Assembly: GCA_947088345.1 (NCBI GenBank)
Contig: CAMUGE010000013.1
Location: 1-58,281, forward strand
DNA length: 58,281 bases
Reading direction: 5' to 3'
Source of the DNA: an uncultured Roseburia sp.
GTDB lineage: Bacteria; Bacillota; Clostridia; Lachnospirales; Lachnospiraceae
The notes under the pieces are model-generated. The model saw only the letters and a list, made by a program, of their open reading frames with translations. It was not told where the DNA came from and did no database searches. Both the position numbers and the translations under genes were made by a program. Numbering within the stretch: the first letter of the stretch is position 1; each line of letters begins with the position of its first letter. Below, in pieces: positions 27,217 to 36,121 of this stretch.

Positions 27217-28827
27217 TTACTCCCACTCCTCATTCAGCCAGTTACGCAGTAAAGACGCAGCCGCTTCCGGATTTTCTTCTACAAATTTTTCTATCAAAAG
27301 CCTTGTCTCCGACTTTTCCGTATAACCGATATCTTCCAGTCCTTCCTCTTCCGACTCCTTTGTGGATTCTAAGAGGCTTTCAACCGAAAGTTCTGCTTCC
27401 GCCGCCTGTGCTTCCTTCTCTTTTCTGGTACTGCGGAATACAACATAGCCGAGCAGTGCAAATATTAATACAACAAGTATAATCTGCAGATAATCTGTCA
27501 AAGATCTGCCGCCCGTCGAATACTGGAAAATCGGCTCGTTCTGTGCAATAATCGAGATATTTTCAGCCGGAAAACCTGTTGCATTGGCTATCATTGTAAT
27601 ATATTCCTGATCCACTTCCGTTCTGACCGGTTCGCTGTTCTCCGCAATATATTCGTCGAAACTCATATCGTCAAGCGCACCGGATTCACGCAGTGTGTCT
27701 TCATTATAAATCACATAATTGGTTGCCACCAATGAAATAGAAGAAGATTCATAATTAATCTTTCCCATTTCGGACTGACGGTCTGTTACCTTTTCATTGT
27801 TCTGGTAAGTGGTAGAACGGTCTGTCGTATTCTGCTCCGAATACTCGTCGGCGTCCAGCATATAGGTGGGATCGTCATCATTATTGTCCGTACCCGGCGT
27901 TGCCGCAACCCCGCCCGTACTGTTTGACTCAAACTGACTCTCCTGTCCGATCATACCGGTTTCACGGCCATCCGGCGCATAAAATTCGCGCTGTGTTTCA
28001 CGCACCTGATCAAAATCCATATCCAGTTTCAGGCCAACCTCTACATGGTCAAACAGCGACGAACCAACCATGACATCTTTCACTTCACTCTTTACCATAT
28101 TTTCTGCTTTTGCGCGGAACGAAAGCTGCGTGCTCGCCGCGCCAAGCGCTGTAGAGGAATCGGCTCCTGAAAACAAAACGTTGGAATTGGAATCCAAAAT
28201 CAATATATTATCTGTCGAATCATTGCCAAGCTGCGTCGCTATGTACTGCGCAAGACCAAGCGCCTGGTCGTCCTGCATTTCACCGTTTAATGTGAGTATG
28301 ACCGCCGCATGGGATTCTTCCTCCCTGGCCAGAATCGTACCGTCATCCGGCGGTATATCAAGCGTAACGGTAGCAAATTCCACGTTCGACAAAGACATCA
28401 GATGTTCGGCAAAATGCTTTTCCAGATACTGTTTATATCGTTTTGTCTTGTCAGCCTCAGTGGAGCTAAAACCACCGGAAAATACGCTTTCCAGGCTAAA
28501 ACTCTGTGTCGGAATATTATTTGTTCCAAGCAGAATAGAGGCCGTCGCCATGTCTTTACGATCAACATAAAAAGTTAACCCATCCTGAGACAGCTCATAG
28601 CTGATACCGCTGTCTGAATCCAATACATTCTTCACTTCACCGGCTTCTGCGGTCGAAGCGCACTCAACCAGAATATCCATAGTTGGTCTGCTGACAACAA
28701 ATGCAAGTAGTCCGAGTGCGCCTAAGACAACAGCTACGATACTGATCAAAAGCGCTTTCTGTCTTGTATTGTATTTTTTCCACCACTCCTGAAGCCTGTC
28801 AATAATTTTTTGCAACTGTTCCGGCAT
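27217..28827 (-). CDS. fliF: FliF, MS-ring protein
   Basis: FliF forms the membrane ring on which the flagellum is built. Two membrane segments (about 24-45 and 440-460) bracket the periplasmic ring-building domains, with the family motif YKQYLEKHFAEHLMSL. The C-terminal tail (LLIEKFVEENPEAAASLLRNWL) is the FliG-binding end. Length 536 residues is normal. It lies between fliE and fliG. Confidence 0.96.
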   Translation of the reverse strand: MPEQLQKIIDRLQEWWKKYNTRQKALLISIVAVVLGALGLLAFVVSRPTMDILVECASTAEAGEVKNVLDSDSGISYELSQDGLTFYVDRKDMATASILLGTNNIPTQSFSLESVFSGGFSSTEADKTKRYKQYLEKHFAEHLMSLSNVEFATVTLDIPPDDGTILAREEESHAAVILTLNGEMQDDQALGLAQYIATQLGNDSTDNILILDSNSNVLFSGADSSTALGAASTQLSFRAKAENMVKSEVKDVMVGSSLFDHVEVGLKLDMDFDQVRETQREFYAPDGRETGMIGQESQFESNSTGGVAATPGTDNNDDDPTYMLDADEYSEQNTTDRSTTYQNNEKVTDRQSEMGKINYESSSISLVATNYVIYNEDTLRESGALDDMSFDEYIAENSEPVRTEVDQEYITMIANATGFPAENISIIAQNEPIFQYSTGGRSLTDYLQIILVVLIFALLGYVVFRSTRKEKEAQAAEAELSVESLLESTKESEEEGLEDIGYTEKSETRLLIEKFVEENPEAAASLLRNWLNEEWE

Positions 28828-28845
28828 TTTCTCTGACTCCCATCA

Positions 28846-29166
28846 CTAAATCTGCATATTCATGATTTCTCTGTATGCTTCCAACATCTTATCTTTGACT
28901 GCCTGTGTGTACTGTACTGCGCTTAATGCTTTCGAAGCCGCAATCTGCATATCGTGCGGATTGTCGGCCATACCAAGGACAAACTGCATCTGTGCGGATT
29001 CCGCACTGTTTTGCAGATCGTTTGTCTCATTAACCATATTCATGGCTGCGGAGAGGACGTTCTCAAAACTCCCCTCTTTTACATCTGCAGACGATCCCAG
29101 CAGTGTATTCTCCGTAATCGTCTCCATATAATCCGGCCTCACGCCGGTCAGCATAGATATATCCAT
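28846..29166 (-). CDS. fliE: FliE, hook-basal body adaptor
   Basis: FliE joins the MS ring to the rod. The 106 residues end with the family segment QIAASKALSAVQYTQAVKDKML. It lies between flgC and fliF, as in nearly all Firmicute operons. Confidence 0.95.
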   Translation of the reverse strand: MDISMLTGVRPDYMETITENTLLGSSADVKEGSFENVLSAAMNMVNETNDLQNSAESAQMQFVLGMADNPHDMQIAASKALSAVQYTQAVKDKMLEAYREIMNMQI

Positions 29167-29211
29167 CTCAAATCACCCGCTCCTCAATTTCCTGTTATCG
29201 TTTTCGCCTGC

Positions 29212-29652
29212 TTACTGATTTATGCTTATCGCTGCCTGTACCATCTTTTTGGATGCGTCAAACGCAGTCGTATTGGCCTGATATGCTCTGGTCGCATCAA
29301 TCAGGTTTGTCATCTCCGTCACGGTGTTGACATTCGGATAACGCACATAACCGTTTTCATCCGCATCCGGATGCGCCGGATCATATGTCATCACAAAATC
29401 CGTTGACATATCATCTTTGACCGATGTAACTTTTACTCCGTTTCCGACCAGCCTCGCTCTCGAGCTCGAATAATATGTACTGAACGGCGTGACGTCCCGC
29501 TCCTGAAATGTAACGATTTTGCGCCGATAGGGTTCTCCGTCCTCGGTTCTTGTCGTATTAATGTTTGCAATATTCTGTGCAATTGTATCGATACGGAAAC
29601 GTTCCGCCGTCATACCGCTCGCGCTGATATTGAATGACTGAAATAATCCCAT
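29212..29652 (-). CDS. flgC: FlgC, proximal rod protein
   Basis: FlgC is a rod subunit exported early. The N-terminal rod motif (FNISASGMTAERFRIDTIAQNIAN) and the C-terminal segment (TEMTNLIDATRAYQANTTAFDASKKM) are diagnostic; 146 residues is standard. It follows flgB. Confidence 0.96.
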   Translation of the reverse strand: MGLFQSFNISASGMTAERFRIDTIAQNIANINTTRTEDGEPYRRKIVTFQERDVTPFSTYYSSSRARLVGNGVKVTSVKDDMSTDFVMTYDPAHPDADENGYVRYPNVNTVTEMTNLIDATRAYQANTTAFDASKKMVQAAISINQ

Positions 29653-29685
29653 TATTAACTCCTCCTGCCGTTTGTGTTAACAATT

Positions 29686-30081
29686 TTATTTTAATACAGC
29701 CTGTATTCTGGTAAAATCACCTTTGATGGCGCCTGTAATCAATTGATATCGAAGTTCCTCGGAGGCAAGCTCCACCTGTTCGGAATCCACATCCACATTA
29801 TTGCCGTCCAGACGGTACGCATAATTGACCGCATCTTCATACGGCTCCACCGTCAAATCCCCCAGATGCGTATTGAGATCCCTTACTTTTTTATCCAGAG
29901 ACGTATACTTAAACTGACTCATCTCCCGTTTCAGGACACCCTGAAAATCAAGATCCTTTCTGGTATAAAGCGGCGTATCATAATTCGCGATATTATTTGT
30001 GATCAGATTCTCACGTTTCCAGCTCGCGTCGGCTGCTTTATCTAACACATTGATATAATCAAAAGCATTTGTACTGAACAT
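29686..30081 (-). CDS. flgB: FlgB, proximal rod protein and first gene of the fla/che operon
   Basis: FlgB is a rod subunit. It has the rod signature ENLITNNIANYDTPLYTRKDLDF and a C-terminal helix with ELRYQLITGAIKGDF. The ATG at 30081 (MFSTNAFDYINVL) has an AAAGGAG site 7 bases upstream; an earlier in-frame start has none. As the first gene of the operon it lies about 65 bases from the promoter and CodY box. Confidence 0.95.
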   Translation of the reverse strand: MFSTNAFDYINVLDKAADASWKRENLITNNIANYDTPLYTRKDLDFQGVLKREMSQFKYTSLDKKVRDLNTHLGDLTVEPYEDAVNYAYRLDGNNVDVDSEQVELASEELRYQLITGAIKGDFTRIQAVLK

Positions 30082-30145
30082 ATCGCAGCTCCTTTCCCCC
30101 AACAAAGATAATTGCTTTCTTATTAAAGACAGTGTTACCTATTCC

Positions 30146-30173
30146 ATTATAGACGAATTTTCAGAAAAGGCAA
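30146..30173 (-). promoter_or_regulatory. fla/che operon promoter (sigma-A type)
   Basis: Minus strand: -35 TTGCCT at 30168-30173, 16-base spacer, -10 TATAAT at 30146-30151. It lies about 65 bases upstream of the flgB start. A CodY box fills its spacer. No sigma-28 motif was seen here. Confidence 0.75.
30156..30170 (+). promoter_or_regulatory. CodY box inside the fla/che promoter
   Basis: AATTTTCAGAAAAGG matches the CodY consensus AATTTTCWGAAAATT at 13 of 15 positions (palindromic, so strand is nominal). It spans the spacer between the -35 and -10 of the flgB promoter, a position where binding would block RNA polymerase. The codY gene is the next gene upstream. Confidence 0.7.
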
Positions 30174-30280
30174 GTGTTTTTTACATCATATAGTATGTTT
30201 CTTTTTCGAAGACCACAAGATCTGTGATTTTACTACATTGTTATAAAAAACGTTCTTTGTGGTTCTCCAAAAAGCAGAAT

Positions 30281-31072
30281 TTAAGGAATCAGGCCTTTCT
30301 GCTTCTGCTCTTTGGTCCTTTTTAGTTCGCCGAATACATAATCGTTCTGAACCTTGATATAGGTTCCTTTCATACCGGAAGATCTTGATTCTATCACACC
30401 CGCGCTCTCAAATTTACGCAGCGCATTTACAATAACGGATCGTGTTATCCCAACGCGGTCCGCAATTTTACTTGCAACAAGAATTCCCTCTTTTCCATCC
30501 AATTCTTCAAAAATATGGGTAATTGCCTCCAGCTCGGAGAATGAAAGTGTATTAATCGCAGACTTTACAATCTGAATTTTTCTCGTCTCTTCCAGATTTT
30601 CTTCTTTGACAGAACGCATCATTTCAAGACCTACAACAGTCGTGCCGTATTCGCTTAAGATAATATCGTCAATGTCATACGGCATATCCTGCCGATAGAC
30701 AAACAGCGTACCCAGACGCTCCCCTGCGATGTCGATCGGCGTGATAATTGCAGTACACTTGCCGATATCTGACGTAAATCCCAGAGTTTCCAGATTCACG
30801 TTTTCTTTGGTGGAGAGTATCCCAAGCAGCCTTTCATTTAACAGGGGGTCAATAAAACCGCCGACTTCGCGCACAATCATCTCATTGACCTCCTTTACGC
30901 TGTTTATGCTGCCTGTCCCCAATACTTTGCCTTTTTTGCTGATCACAAGTATATTCGAACCAAGAATTTCTTTTAAGACGTCGCAGATATCATTAAATAT
31001 AACTTTGGAAGAATTGCTGTTGTGAAGCAGTTTATTGATTTTTCTTGTTTTATCCAGCAATTGCACACTCAT
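30281..31072 (-). CDS. codY: CodY, GTP and branched-chain amino acid-responsive repressor
   Basis: CodY represses many genes when GTP and branched-chain amino acids are plentiful. The N-terminal GAF domain (about 1-155) is followed by a winged helix with ASKIADRVGITRSVIVNALRK, the highly conserved CodY DNA-binding helix. The ATG at 31072 has a GGAGG site 7 bases upstream and gives 263 residues, close to the family's 259. It has its own promoter and stands directly upstream of the fla/che operon, as in Bacillus subtilis. Confidence 0.97.
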   Translation of the reverse strand: MSVQLLDKTRKINKLLHNSNSSKVIFNDICDVLKEILGSNILVISKKGKVLGTGSINSVKEVNEMIVREVGGFIDPLLNERLLGILSTKENVNLETLGFTSDIGKCTAIITPIDIAGERLGTLFVYRQDMPYDIDDIILSEYGTTVVGLEMMRSVKEENLEETRKIQIVKSAINTLSFSELEAITHIFEELDGKEGILVASKIADRVGITRSVIVNALRKFESAGVIESRSSGMKGTYIKVQNDYVFGELKRTKEQKQKGLIP

Positions 31073-31090
31073 ATAATTTCCTCCATCTGT

Positions 31091-31105
31091 TCTTTTCTGA
31101 CAATT
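31091..31105 (-). promoter_or_regulatory. Candidate CodY box in the codY 5' leader
   Basis: AATTGTCAGAAAAGA on the minus strand matches the CodY consensus at 12 of 15 positions. It lies about 30 bases downstream of the codY -10 box and 18 bases before the start codon, so it could serve autorepression. Confidence 0.5.
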
Positions 31106-31132
31106 CTGCTCTACTTTCCCACATTTAGGAAC

Positions 31133-31161
31133 ATTATAGCACAAACTTTCTTATAATTCAA
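31133..31161 (-). promoter_or_regulatory. codY promoter (sigma-A type)
   Basis: Minus strand: -35 TTGAAT at 31156-31161, 17-base spacer, -10 TATAAT at 31133-31138. It lies in the 137-base topA-codY gap. Confidence 0.78.
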
Positions 31162-31209
31162 CAAATTTTCCCTGTTTTTCCTCGACATCTTTCGACCAAT
31201 TTCAACCAG

Positions 31210-33291
31210 TTACTGCTCTTTGGGCAATTCTTTCACAAATCCGCACTGTTCACCGGAACAGACAATCTTATTTCCTTTGACCACCATATATTCACCGCAC
31301 TTCGGACACTTTTCGCTGACCGGACGAGACCAGCTCATAAAATCGCAATCCGGATTATCCTCGCATCCAAAATATTTTCTGCCTTTTTTCGTCTTGCGCA
31401 TCACAACCTCTTTGCCGCACTTCGGACAGGCGACGCCGATCTTTTCAAGGTATGGTTTTGTATTGCGGCAGTCAGGAAATCCCGGACAGGCAAGAAATTT
31501 ACCGTGCGGCCCGTATTTGACGACCATATTCCGGCCGCACAAATCACAGACCACTTCCGTCACCTCGTCCTCAATCTGTATTTTTTCCAGCTCCTGTTCC
31601 GCTTTCTTAACCGCTTTATCCAAATCAGGGTAAAAATTGCGCACTACATTTTTCCACGGCACCTCCCCGTCGCCCACACTGTCAAGCAGCGATTCCATAT
31701 TTGCCGTAAAATGCTCATCTACAATTGTAGGGAAAGATTCTTTCATAATCTGATTAACCACCTCGCCAAGTTCCGTGACATACAGATTTTTTGCCTCTTT
31801 CACAATATAGCGTCGTCCCAGCAGCGTCGTAATCGTCGGAGAGTAGGTGCTTGGCCTGCCGATTCCAAGTTCCTCAAGCGTTTTTACCAGCGAAGCCTCC
31901 GTATAATGAGCCGGCGGCTGCGTAAAATGCTGTTTTCCATCTAAACTCTCCTGCAAGAGCTCTGTTCCCTTTTCGATATTAACATTTTTCAGCAGTACAT
32001 TGTTCTCCTCTTTTTCCTCTTCGTTTTCGACATAAACAGACATAAAACCGTCAAAGGCAATTTTAGATGCCGCAACGGAAAAACGGTATCTGCCGGCTCC
32101 AATTTTAATATTCGTCGTCTCATAAACGGCCGAAGACATACGACTGGCCGCAAATCGCTTCCAGATCAGCTGATACAGACGAAACTGATCTCTTGACAAT
32201 GAATCTTTTACAACGGCCGGTGTTCGGGCTATATCTGAAGGACGTATCGCCTCATGCGCATCCTGAATTTTCGCCCCGCCTTTTTTTGCTACAGTCTGTT
32301 TTGCAACATATTGCGTCCCGTACGTCTGTCCGATATAATCCCTGGCTAAAAGATCGGCTTCCTCCGATATACGAACGGAATCGGTTCTTAAGTAAGTAAT
32401 CAGGCCAACGGTCCCCTGTCCTTTAATGTCCACACCTTCGTAGAGCTGCTGCGCAATGCGCATCGTCTTTGCAAGAGGAAAATTTAAAGATTTTGAGGCT
32501 TCCTGCTGCAGTGTACTTGTGGTAAACGGAAGCGGCGCTTTTTTTGTGCGCTCCCCCTTTTTGACATCCAACACAAGAAATTTCTCGTCGCCAAGCTCTG
32601 CCAGCAGCCGATCCATCTCCTCTTTGGAAGAAATCGTGACTTTGCCGTCCTCATCTCCATGAAATCTTGCAATCAGCGGCTTTCTTGCTCCTTTTACAGA
32701 CAGCCTGGCATCCAGCGACCAGTACTCCTGCGGAATAAACGAGCTGATCTCCTCCTCTCTGTCGCACACAATGCGCAGAGCAACCGACTGAACTCTTCCT
32801 GCGCTTAACCCCCGTTTTACTTTTGCCCAAAGCACGGGACTGATCCCATAACCGACCATACGATCCAATATGCGTCTGGTCTGCTGCGCATCCACAAGAT
32901 TCATATCAATCGGACGAGGCTGCTTTAAAGATGCTTTTACCGCATTCTGCGTAATCTCATTAAAACTGATACGCGAAACTTCCTTTTCATCCAGCTTTAA
33001 CGCCTTGCTCAGATGCCATGAAATCGCTTCCCCCTCGCGATCCGGGTCAGTCGCCAGAAAGACTTTATCTGCTTTTTTTGCCTCTTTGCGCAGCTTTGCA
33101 AGAATTTCCCCTTTTCCACGTATCGTGATGTATTTCGGTTCAAAATCATGCTCGAAATCAATGCCCATCTGACTTTTTGGCAGATCTCTTACATGCCCGT
33201 TTGATGCCGCCACCTCGTAATTTTTTCCCAAAAATTTTTTTATTGTTTTTACTTTCGCGGGCGACTCCACGATTACAAGGTACTTTGCCAT
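31210..33291 (-). CDS. topA: DNA topoisomerase I
   Basis: Type IA topoisomerase that relaxes negative supercoils. The Toprim domain shows the catalytic glutamate (LVIVESPAKVKTI) and the metal-binding ATDPDREGEAI. The active-site tyrosine is Y300 in TYLRTDSVRIS. Three C-terminal four-cysteine zinc ribbons (about 575-690) complete the protein of 693 residues. It follows dprA, the common topA-dprA pairing. Confidence 0.97.
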   Translation of the reverse strand: MAKYLVIVESPAKVKTIKKFLGKNYEVAASNGHVRDLPKSQMGIDFEHDFEPKYITIRGKGEILAKLRKEAKKADKVFLATDPDREGEAISWHLSKALKLDEKEVSRISFNEITQNAVKASLKQPRPIDMNLVDAQQTRRILDRMVGYGISPVLWAKVKRGLSAGRVQSVALRIVCDREEEISSFIPQEYWSLDARLSVKGARKPLIARFHGDEDGKVTISSKEEMDRLLAELGDEKFLVLDVKKGERTKKAPLPFTTSTLQQEASKSLNFPLAKTMRIAQQLYEGVDIKGQGTVGLITYLRTDSVRISEEADLLARDYIGQTYGTQYVAKQTVAKKGGAKIQDAHEAIRPSDIARTPAVVKDSLSRDQFRLYQLIWKRFAASRMSSAVYETTNIKIGAGRYRFSVAASKIAFDGFMSVYVENEEEKEENNVLLKNVNIEKGTELLQESLDGKQHFTQPPAHYTEASLVKTLEELGIGRPSTYSPTITTLLGRRYIVKEAKNLYVTELGEVVNQIMKESFPTIVDEHFTANMESLLDSVGDGEVPWKNVVRNFYPDLDKAVKKAEQELEKIQIEDEVTEVVCDLCGRNMVVKYGPHGKFLACPGFPDCRNTKPYLEKIGVACPKCGKEVVMRKTKKGRKYFGCEDNPDCDFMSWSRPVSEKCPKCGEYMVVKGNKIVCSGEQCGFVKELPKEQ

Positions 33292-33305
33292 GATTTTCCT
33301 CCATT

Positions 33306-34385
33306 TTATAACCGTCTGATATAATAATTTTTAAAACATTCTATAATATACTCTTTTTGAATCAGTTTTGCCAGTGCAGCCGAAAGTTCTGACATAGAAA
33401 GCGCCGTTTCTCTTAACAGCGTTTCGATATTTTTTGGTTGGCAACCCAGACAACAATACACCATGCGTTCTTGTTTTTCAAGTAATAAATTTTTAAAATT
33501 TCTGCAATTTAATTCATGCGTCGGCAAAAGGCCCAATTTTTCAATTAGTTCTTCAACGCTTAAAACTATGCCCGCTCCCTGTTCAATCAAAGAATTGCAT
33601 CCCGCCGAAAGGGAATCGCAAATACGACCAGGCACGGCATAGACATCTTTGCCCTGTTCAAGCGCACAATCAACTGTAATCAAAGATCCGCTCCGCTCTT
33701 TCGCCTCCACGACGACTACACAGTCGCAGAGTCCTGCAATAATGCGATTGCGACACGGAAAATAACCGGCTCTTGGCTGCGTCCCCGGAGGATATTCAGA
33801 CAAAATACCGCCTTTTTTATTTAAAATTTCTGCATAAAGGTTTCTGGCTTCAGACGGATAACAGACATCCGGCCCGCACCCTAAGACCGCAAATGTCTTT
33901 CCGCCGCCCTTTATGGCGCCCCACTGTCCGCCTGCGTCAATCCCGCGCGCCATCCCGCTTACTATGACCGCTCCGCAGGAGGCCAGTTTTACGCCAAGCT
34001 CTTTGGCAACCGCATAACCGTACTCCGAACACTGTCTGGCGCCGACAATAGCGACGGAACAGGCGCTTTCCTCGACCAATTCGCCTTTCCAGTAAAGCGC
34101 GTAAGGAGGATCCGGCATATTTCTCAATTTATTCGGATAGTTTTTTTGTTCGGATGAAGTAAAGCAGACGTCTTTTTGTCTCAATTCCTCATATTCGCGT
34201 TCAAAGTCTTTCCTCTTTGCATCGCGCAGACGCTCCTTTAACTTCAGTCCGATCCCCGCAAGTTTTTCCGTCTGCGCTTCTCCCATCCGATAGATTTCCT
34301 CTGCACTGCCCGCCGCAAGCAGTAATTTCTGTATTGTTTTACTGCCAATACCTGGTATATTGGCAAGCCAGTAATCATAATGCAT
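33306..34385 (-). CDS. dprA: DprA/Smf, DNA-processing protein
   Basis: DprA loads RecA on incoming single-stranded DNA. An N-terminal helix-hairpin-helix segment (ANIPGIGSKTIQKLL) precedes the Rossmann-like core (IVGARQCSEYGYAVA, VVSGMARGIDAGG, GGILSEYPPGTQP) and a short C-terminal winged-helix region. I chose the ATG at 34385 (MHYDYWLANIPG), giving 359 residues; its GGGAGG is 15 bases away, further than ideal. A longer frame overlapping comM by about 120 bases is unlikely. Confidence 0.92.
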   Translation of the reverse strand: MHYDYWLANIPGIGSKTIQKLLLAAGSAEEIYRMGEAQTEKLAGIGLKLKERLRDAKRKDFEREYEELRQKDVCFTSSEQKNYPNKLRNMPDPPYALYWKGELVEESACSVAIVGARQCSEYGYAVAKELGVKLASCGAVIVSGMARGIDAGGQWGAIKGGGKTFAVLGCGPDVCYPSEARNLYAEILNKKGGILSEYPPGTQPRAGYFPCRNRIIAGLCDCVVVVEAKERSGSLITVDCALEQGKDVYAVPGRICDSLSAGCNSLIEQGAGIVLSVEELIEKLGLLPTHELNCRNFKNLLLEKQERMVYCCLGCQPKNIETLLRETALSMSELSAALAKLIQKEYIIECFKNYYIRRL

Positions 34386-34395
34386 CGTTTGTCCG

Positions 34396-35934
34396 CTACG
34401 CCTCCCTGTCACGATTCCAGAACCGTTTGTCCACACTCCGGTAACAAATTGCCTCGTCGAGGTGACGCGTCTTAATTTTCTCCTCCTGCTCCATATCGGC
34501 AAGTGTTCGCGCAACTTTTAATATTTTATGATAGGAACGCGCAGTCAGATGAAGCGTTTTATACATTTGTTCCATATATGCGGTCTGCCCCGCATTCAGC
34601 GTACAATAAGATTCCAGTTTTGACGCCGGTATCTGACTGTTAAAATCAAACGACTCCTTTTGATAACGCTCCCGCTGGATTCTCTGAGCCAAAACAACGC
34701 GTGCGCGAATCGTCTCTGAATCCTCTTCCACATCCCTGCCGGTCAGTTCCCGAAACGGAATCCTGGGCGTTTCCACGCAAATCTCGATCCGGTCAAGGAG
34801 CGGCTGGCTGATTTTGCCGATATAACGACTAATCTCATTTGCGGAACATCTGCATTTATTCAGATCCGGATAATAGCCGCAGCGACACGGGTTCATCGCT
34901 GCAACCAACATAAAATCAGCCGGATATTCAAATGTTCCGGAAATCCGGACAAGACGCACCTGTTTTTCCTCCATCGGCTGTCTTAACACTTCCAATGTAT
35001 TCTTCTGAAACTCCGGCAATTCGTCCAAAAATAATACTCCCTTGTGCGCAAGCGAGATTTCTCCGGGCTTTGGCAGGATACCGCCGCCTGCGAGTCCCTG
35101 CATACTGATCGTATGGTGCGGCGCACGAAAGGGTCTTCTTTCCATCAGCTTCCCCTGTCTGGGGAACAGTCCGCTCACACTGTAAATTTTTGAAAGCTCC
35201 ATCTGTTCCTGTTCACTCATTGGAGGCATGATGGTGGATATCCGCTTCGCCATCATTGTCTTGCCGGCGCCGGGAGGACCAATCATCAATAGATTGTGCA
35301 TACCGCACACCGCTACTTCACAGGCATGTTTGATAAAATGCTGACCGTGAATCTCCGAAAAATCAATTGTTTCTTCGCATACTTCGTCCCTGGGCAGTAT
35401 CTTTTGCACCCTGCCGCAATCAGACTCACCGTTTAAAATGGAAAGCACTGTTCTCAGACATTCTGCGCCGCAGACTTTTATTCCGGTAACCATCTGTGCC
35501 TCATATACATTTTCCTCCGGAACAACACATCGCTTCAGACCCTGCCTCTTTGCACCGGCGACCATCGGAAGTATCCCGTTTACCGGCTGTAATTTGCCAT
35601 TCAGTCCCATCTCCCCGATAAAAAGCGTATCCTTTACACTTTCGGCTTTAATTTCTCCCATGGCTGCAAGCACCGCGATGGCAATCGGCAAGTCAAAACC
35701 CGATCCCGTCTTTCTGATGTCCGCAGGTGTGAAATTCACAGTAATATGTCTCGGCGGCAGCGTACAGCCGTTGTTTTTCAGCGCAGTACGCACTCGTTCC
35801 TTTGCTTCTTTTACTTCGGATGACAAAAATCCGACCATTTCAAATACAGGCATCCCGTCGCTGACATCGGCCTCCACGCAGACCGGTACACTGCGGATTC
35901 CCTGTATGCTGGCTGTTGATATAATACTATACAA
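34396..35934 (-). CDS. comM: ComM/YifB family AAA+ ATPase (Mg-chelatase-like)
   Basis: ComM is a hexameric helicase-like ATPase that extends recombination joints during transformation; YifB proteins of Clostridia are its homologues. The N-terminal Lon/S5-like domain (SEVKEAKERVRTALKNNG, NFTPADIRKTGSGFDLPIA) is followed by the AAA+ core (Walker A GPPGAGKTMMAKR, VLFLDELPEF) and a zinc-like CRCGYYPDLNKCRCS. The best start is a TTG at 35934 with AAAGGAG 7 bases upstream, giving 512 residues; the long open extension upstream lies in the leader and next to sigK. dprA and topA follow. Confidence 0.93.
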   Translation of the reverse strand: MYSIISTASIQGIRSVPVCVEADVSDGMPVFEMVGFLSSEVKEAKERVRTALKNNGCTLPPRHITVNFTPADIRKTGSGFDLPIAIAVLAAMGEIKAESVKDTLFIGEMGLNGKLQPVNGILPMVAGAKRQGLKRCVVPEENVYEAQMVTGIKVCGAECLRTVLSILNGESDCGRVQKILPRDEVCEETIDFSEIHGQHFIKHACEVAVCGMHNLLMIGPPGAGKTMMAKRISTIMPPMSEQEQMELSKIYSVSGLFPRQGKLMERRPFRAPHHTISMQGLAGGGILPKPGEISLAHKGVLFLDELPEFQKNTLEVLRQPMEEKQVRLVRISGTFEYPADFMLVAAMNPCRCGYYPDLNKCRCSANEISRYIGKISQPLLDRIEICVETPRIPFRELTGRDVEEDSETIRARVVLAQRIQRERYQKESFDFNSQIPASKLESYCTLNAGQTAYMEQMYKTLHLTARSYHKILKVARTLADMEQEEKIKTRHLDEAICYRSVDKRFWNRDREA

Positions 35935-36121
35935 CGTAGCTCTCCTTTTTATTCCTTGTTTGTGATTTTGTTTTCTGAAATCTGCGGGGACTCTCCCGCT
36001 GTCTGAAATTACCTGAAAGAAAAAGATTTTTTGATTTGTCCGAACGGCGGCCGCCCATACCGGGCGGCGACATTGAATTGCCGCCATTAACTTTATCATA
36101 TTTTTTTTGAAATGTACATTG
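35935..36121 (-). promoter_or_regulatory. sigK-comM gap with GC-rich alternative hairpins
   Basis: On the minus strand this 187-base gap has GGCGGC (36080-36085), then GCCGCCC (36062-36068), then GGGCGGC (36050-36056). The middle arm can pair with either neighbour. A further GCGGG...CCCGC hairpin lies near 35980-36000. There is no U-run after any of them, so I do not call a terminator. The gap also encodes an open frame in phase with comM, which I regard as chance. Confidence 0.4.

Noticed and set aside
30174-30280. Terminator of codY.
   Set aside because: A long-range CCACAA/TTGTGG pairing exists, but the arms are far apart and no U-run follows.
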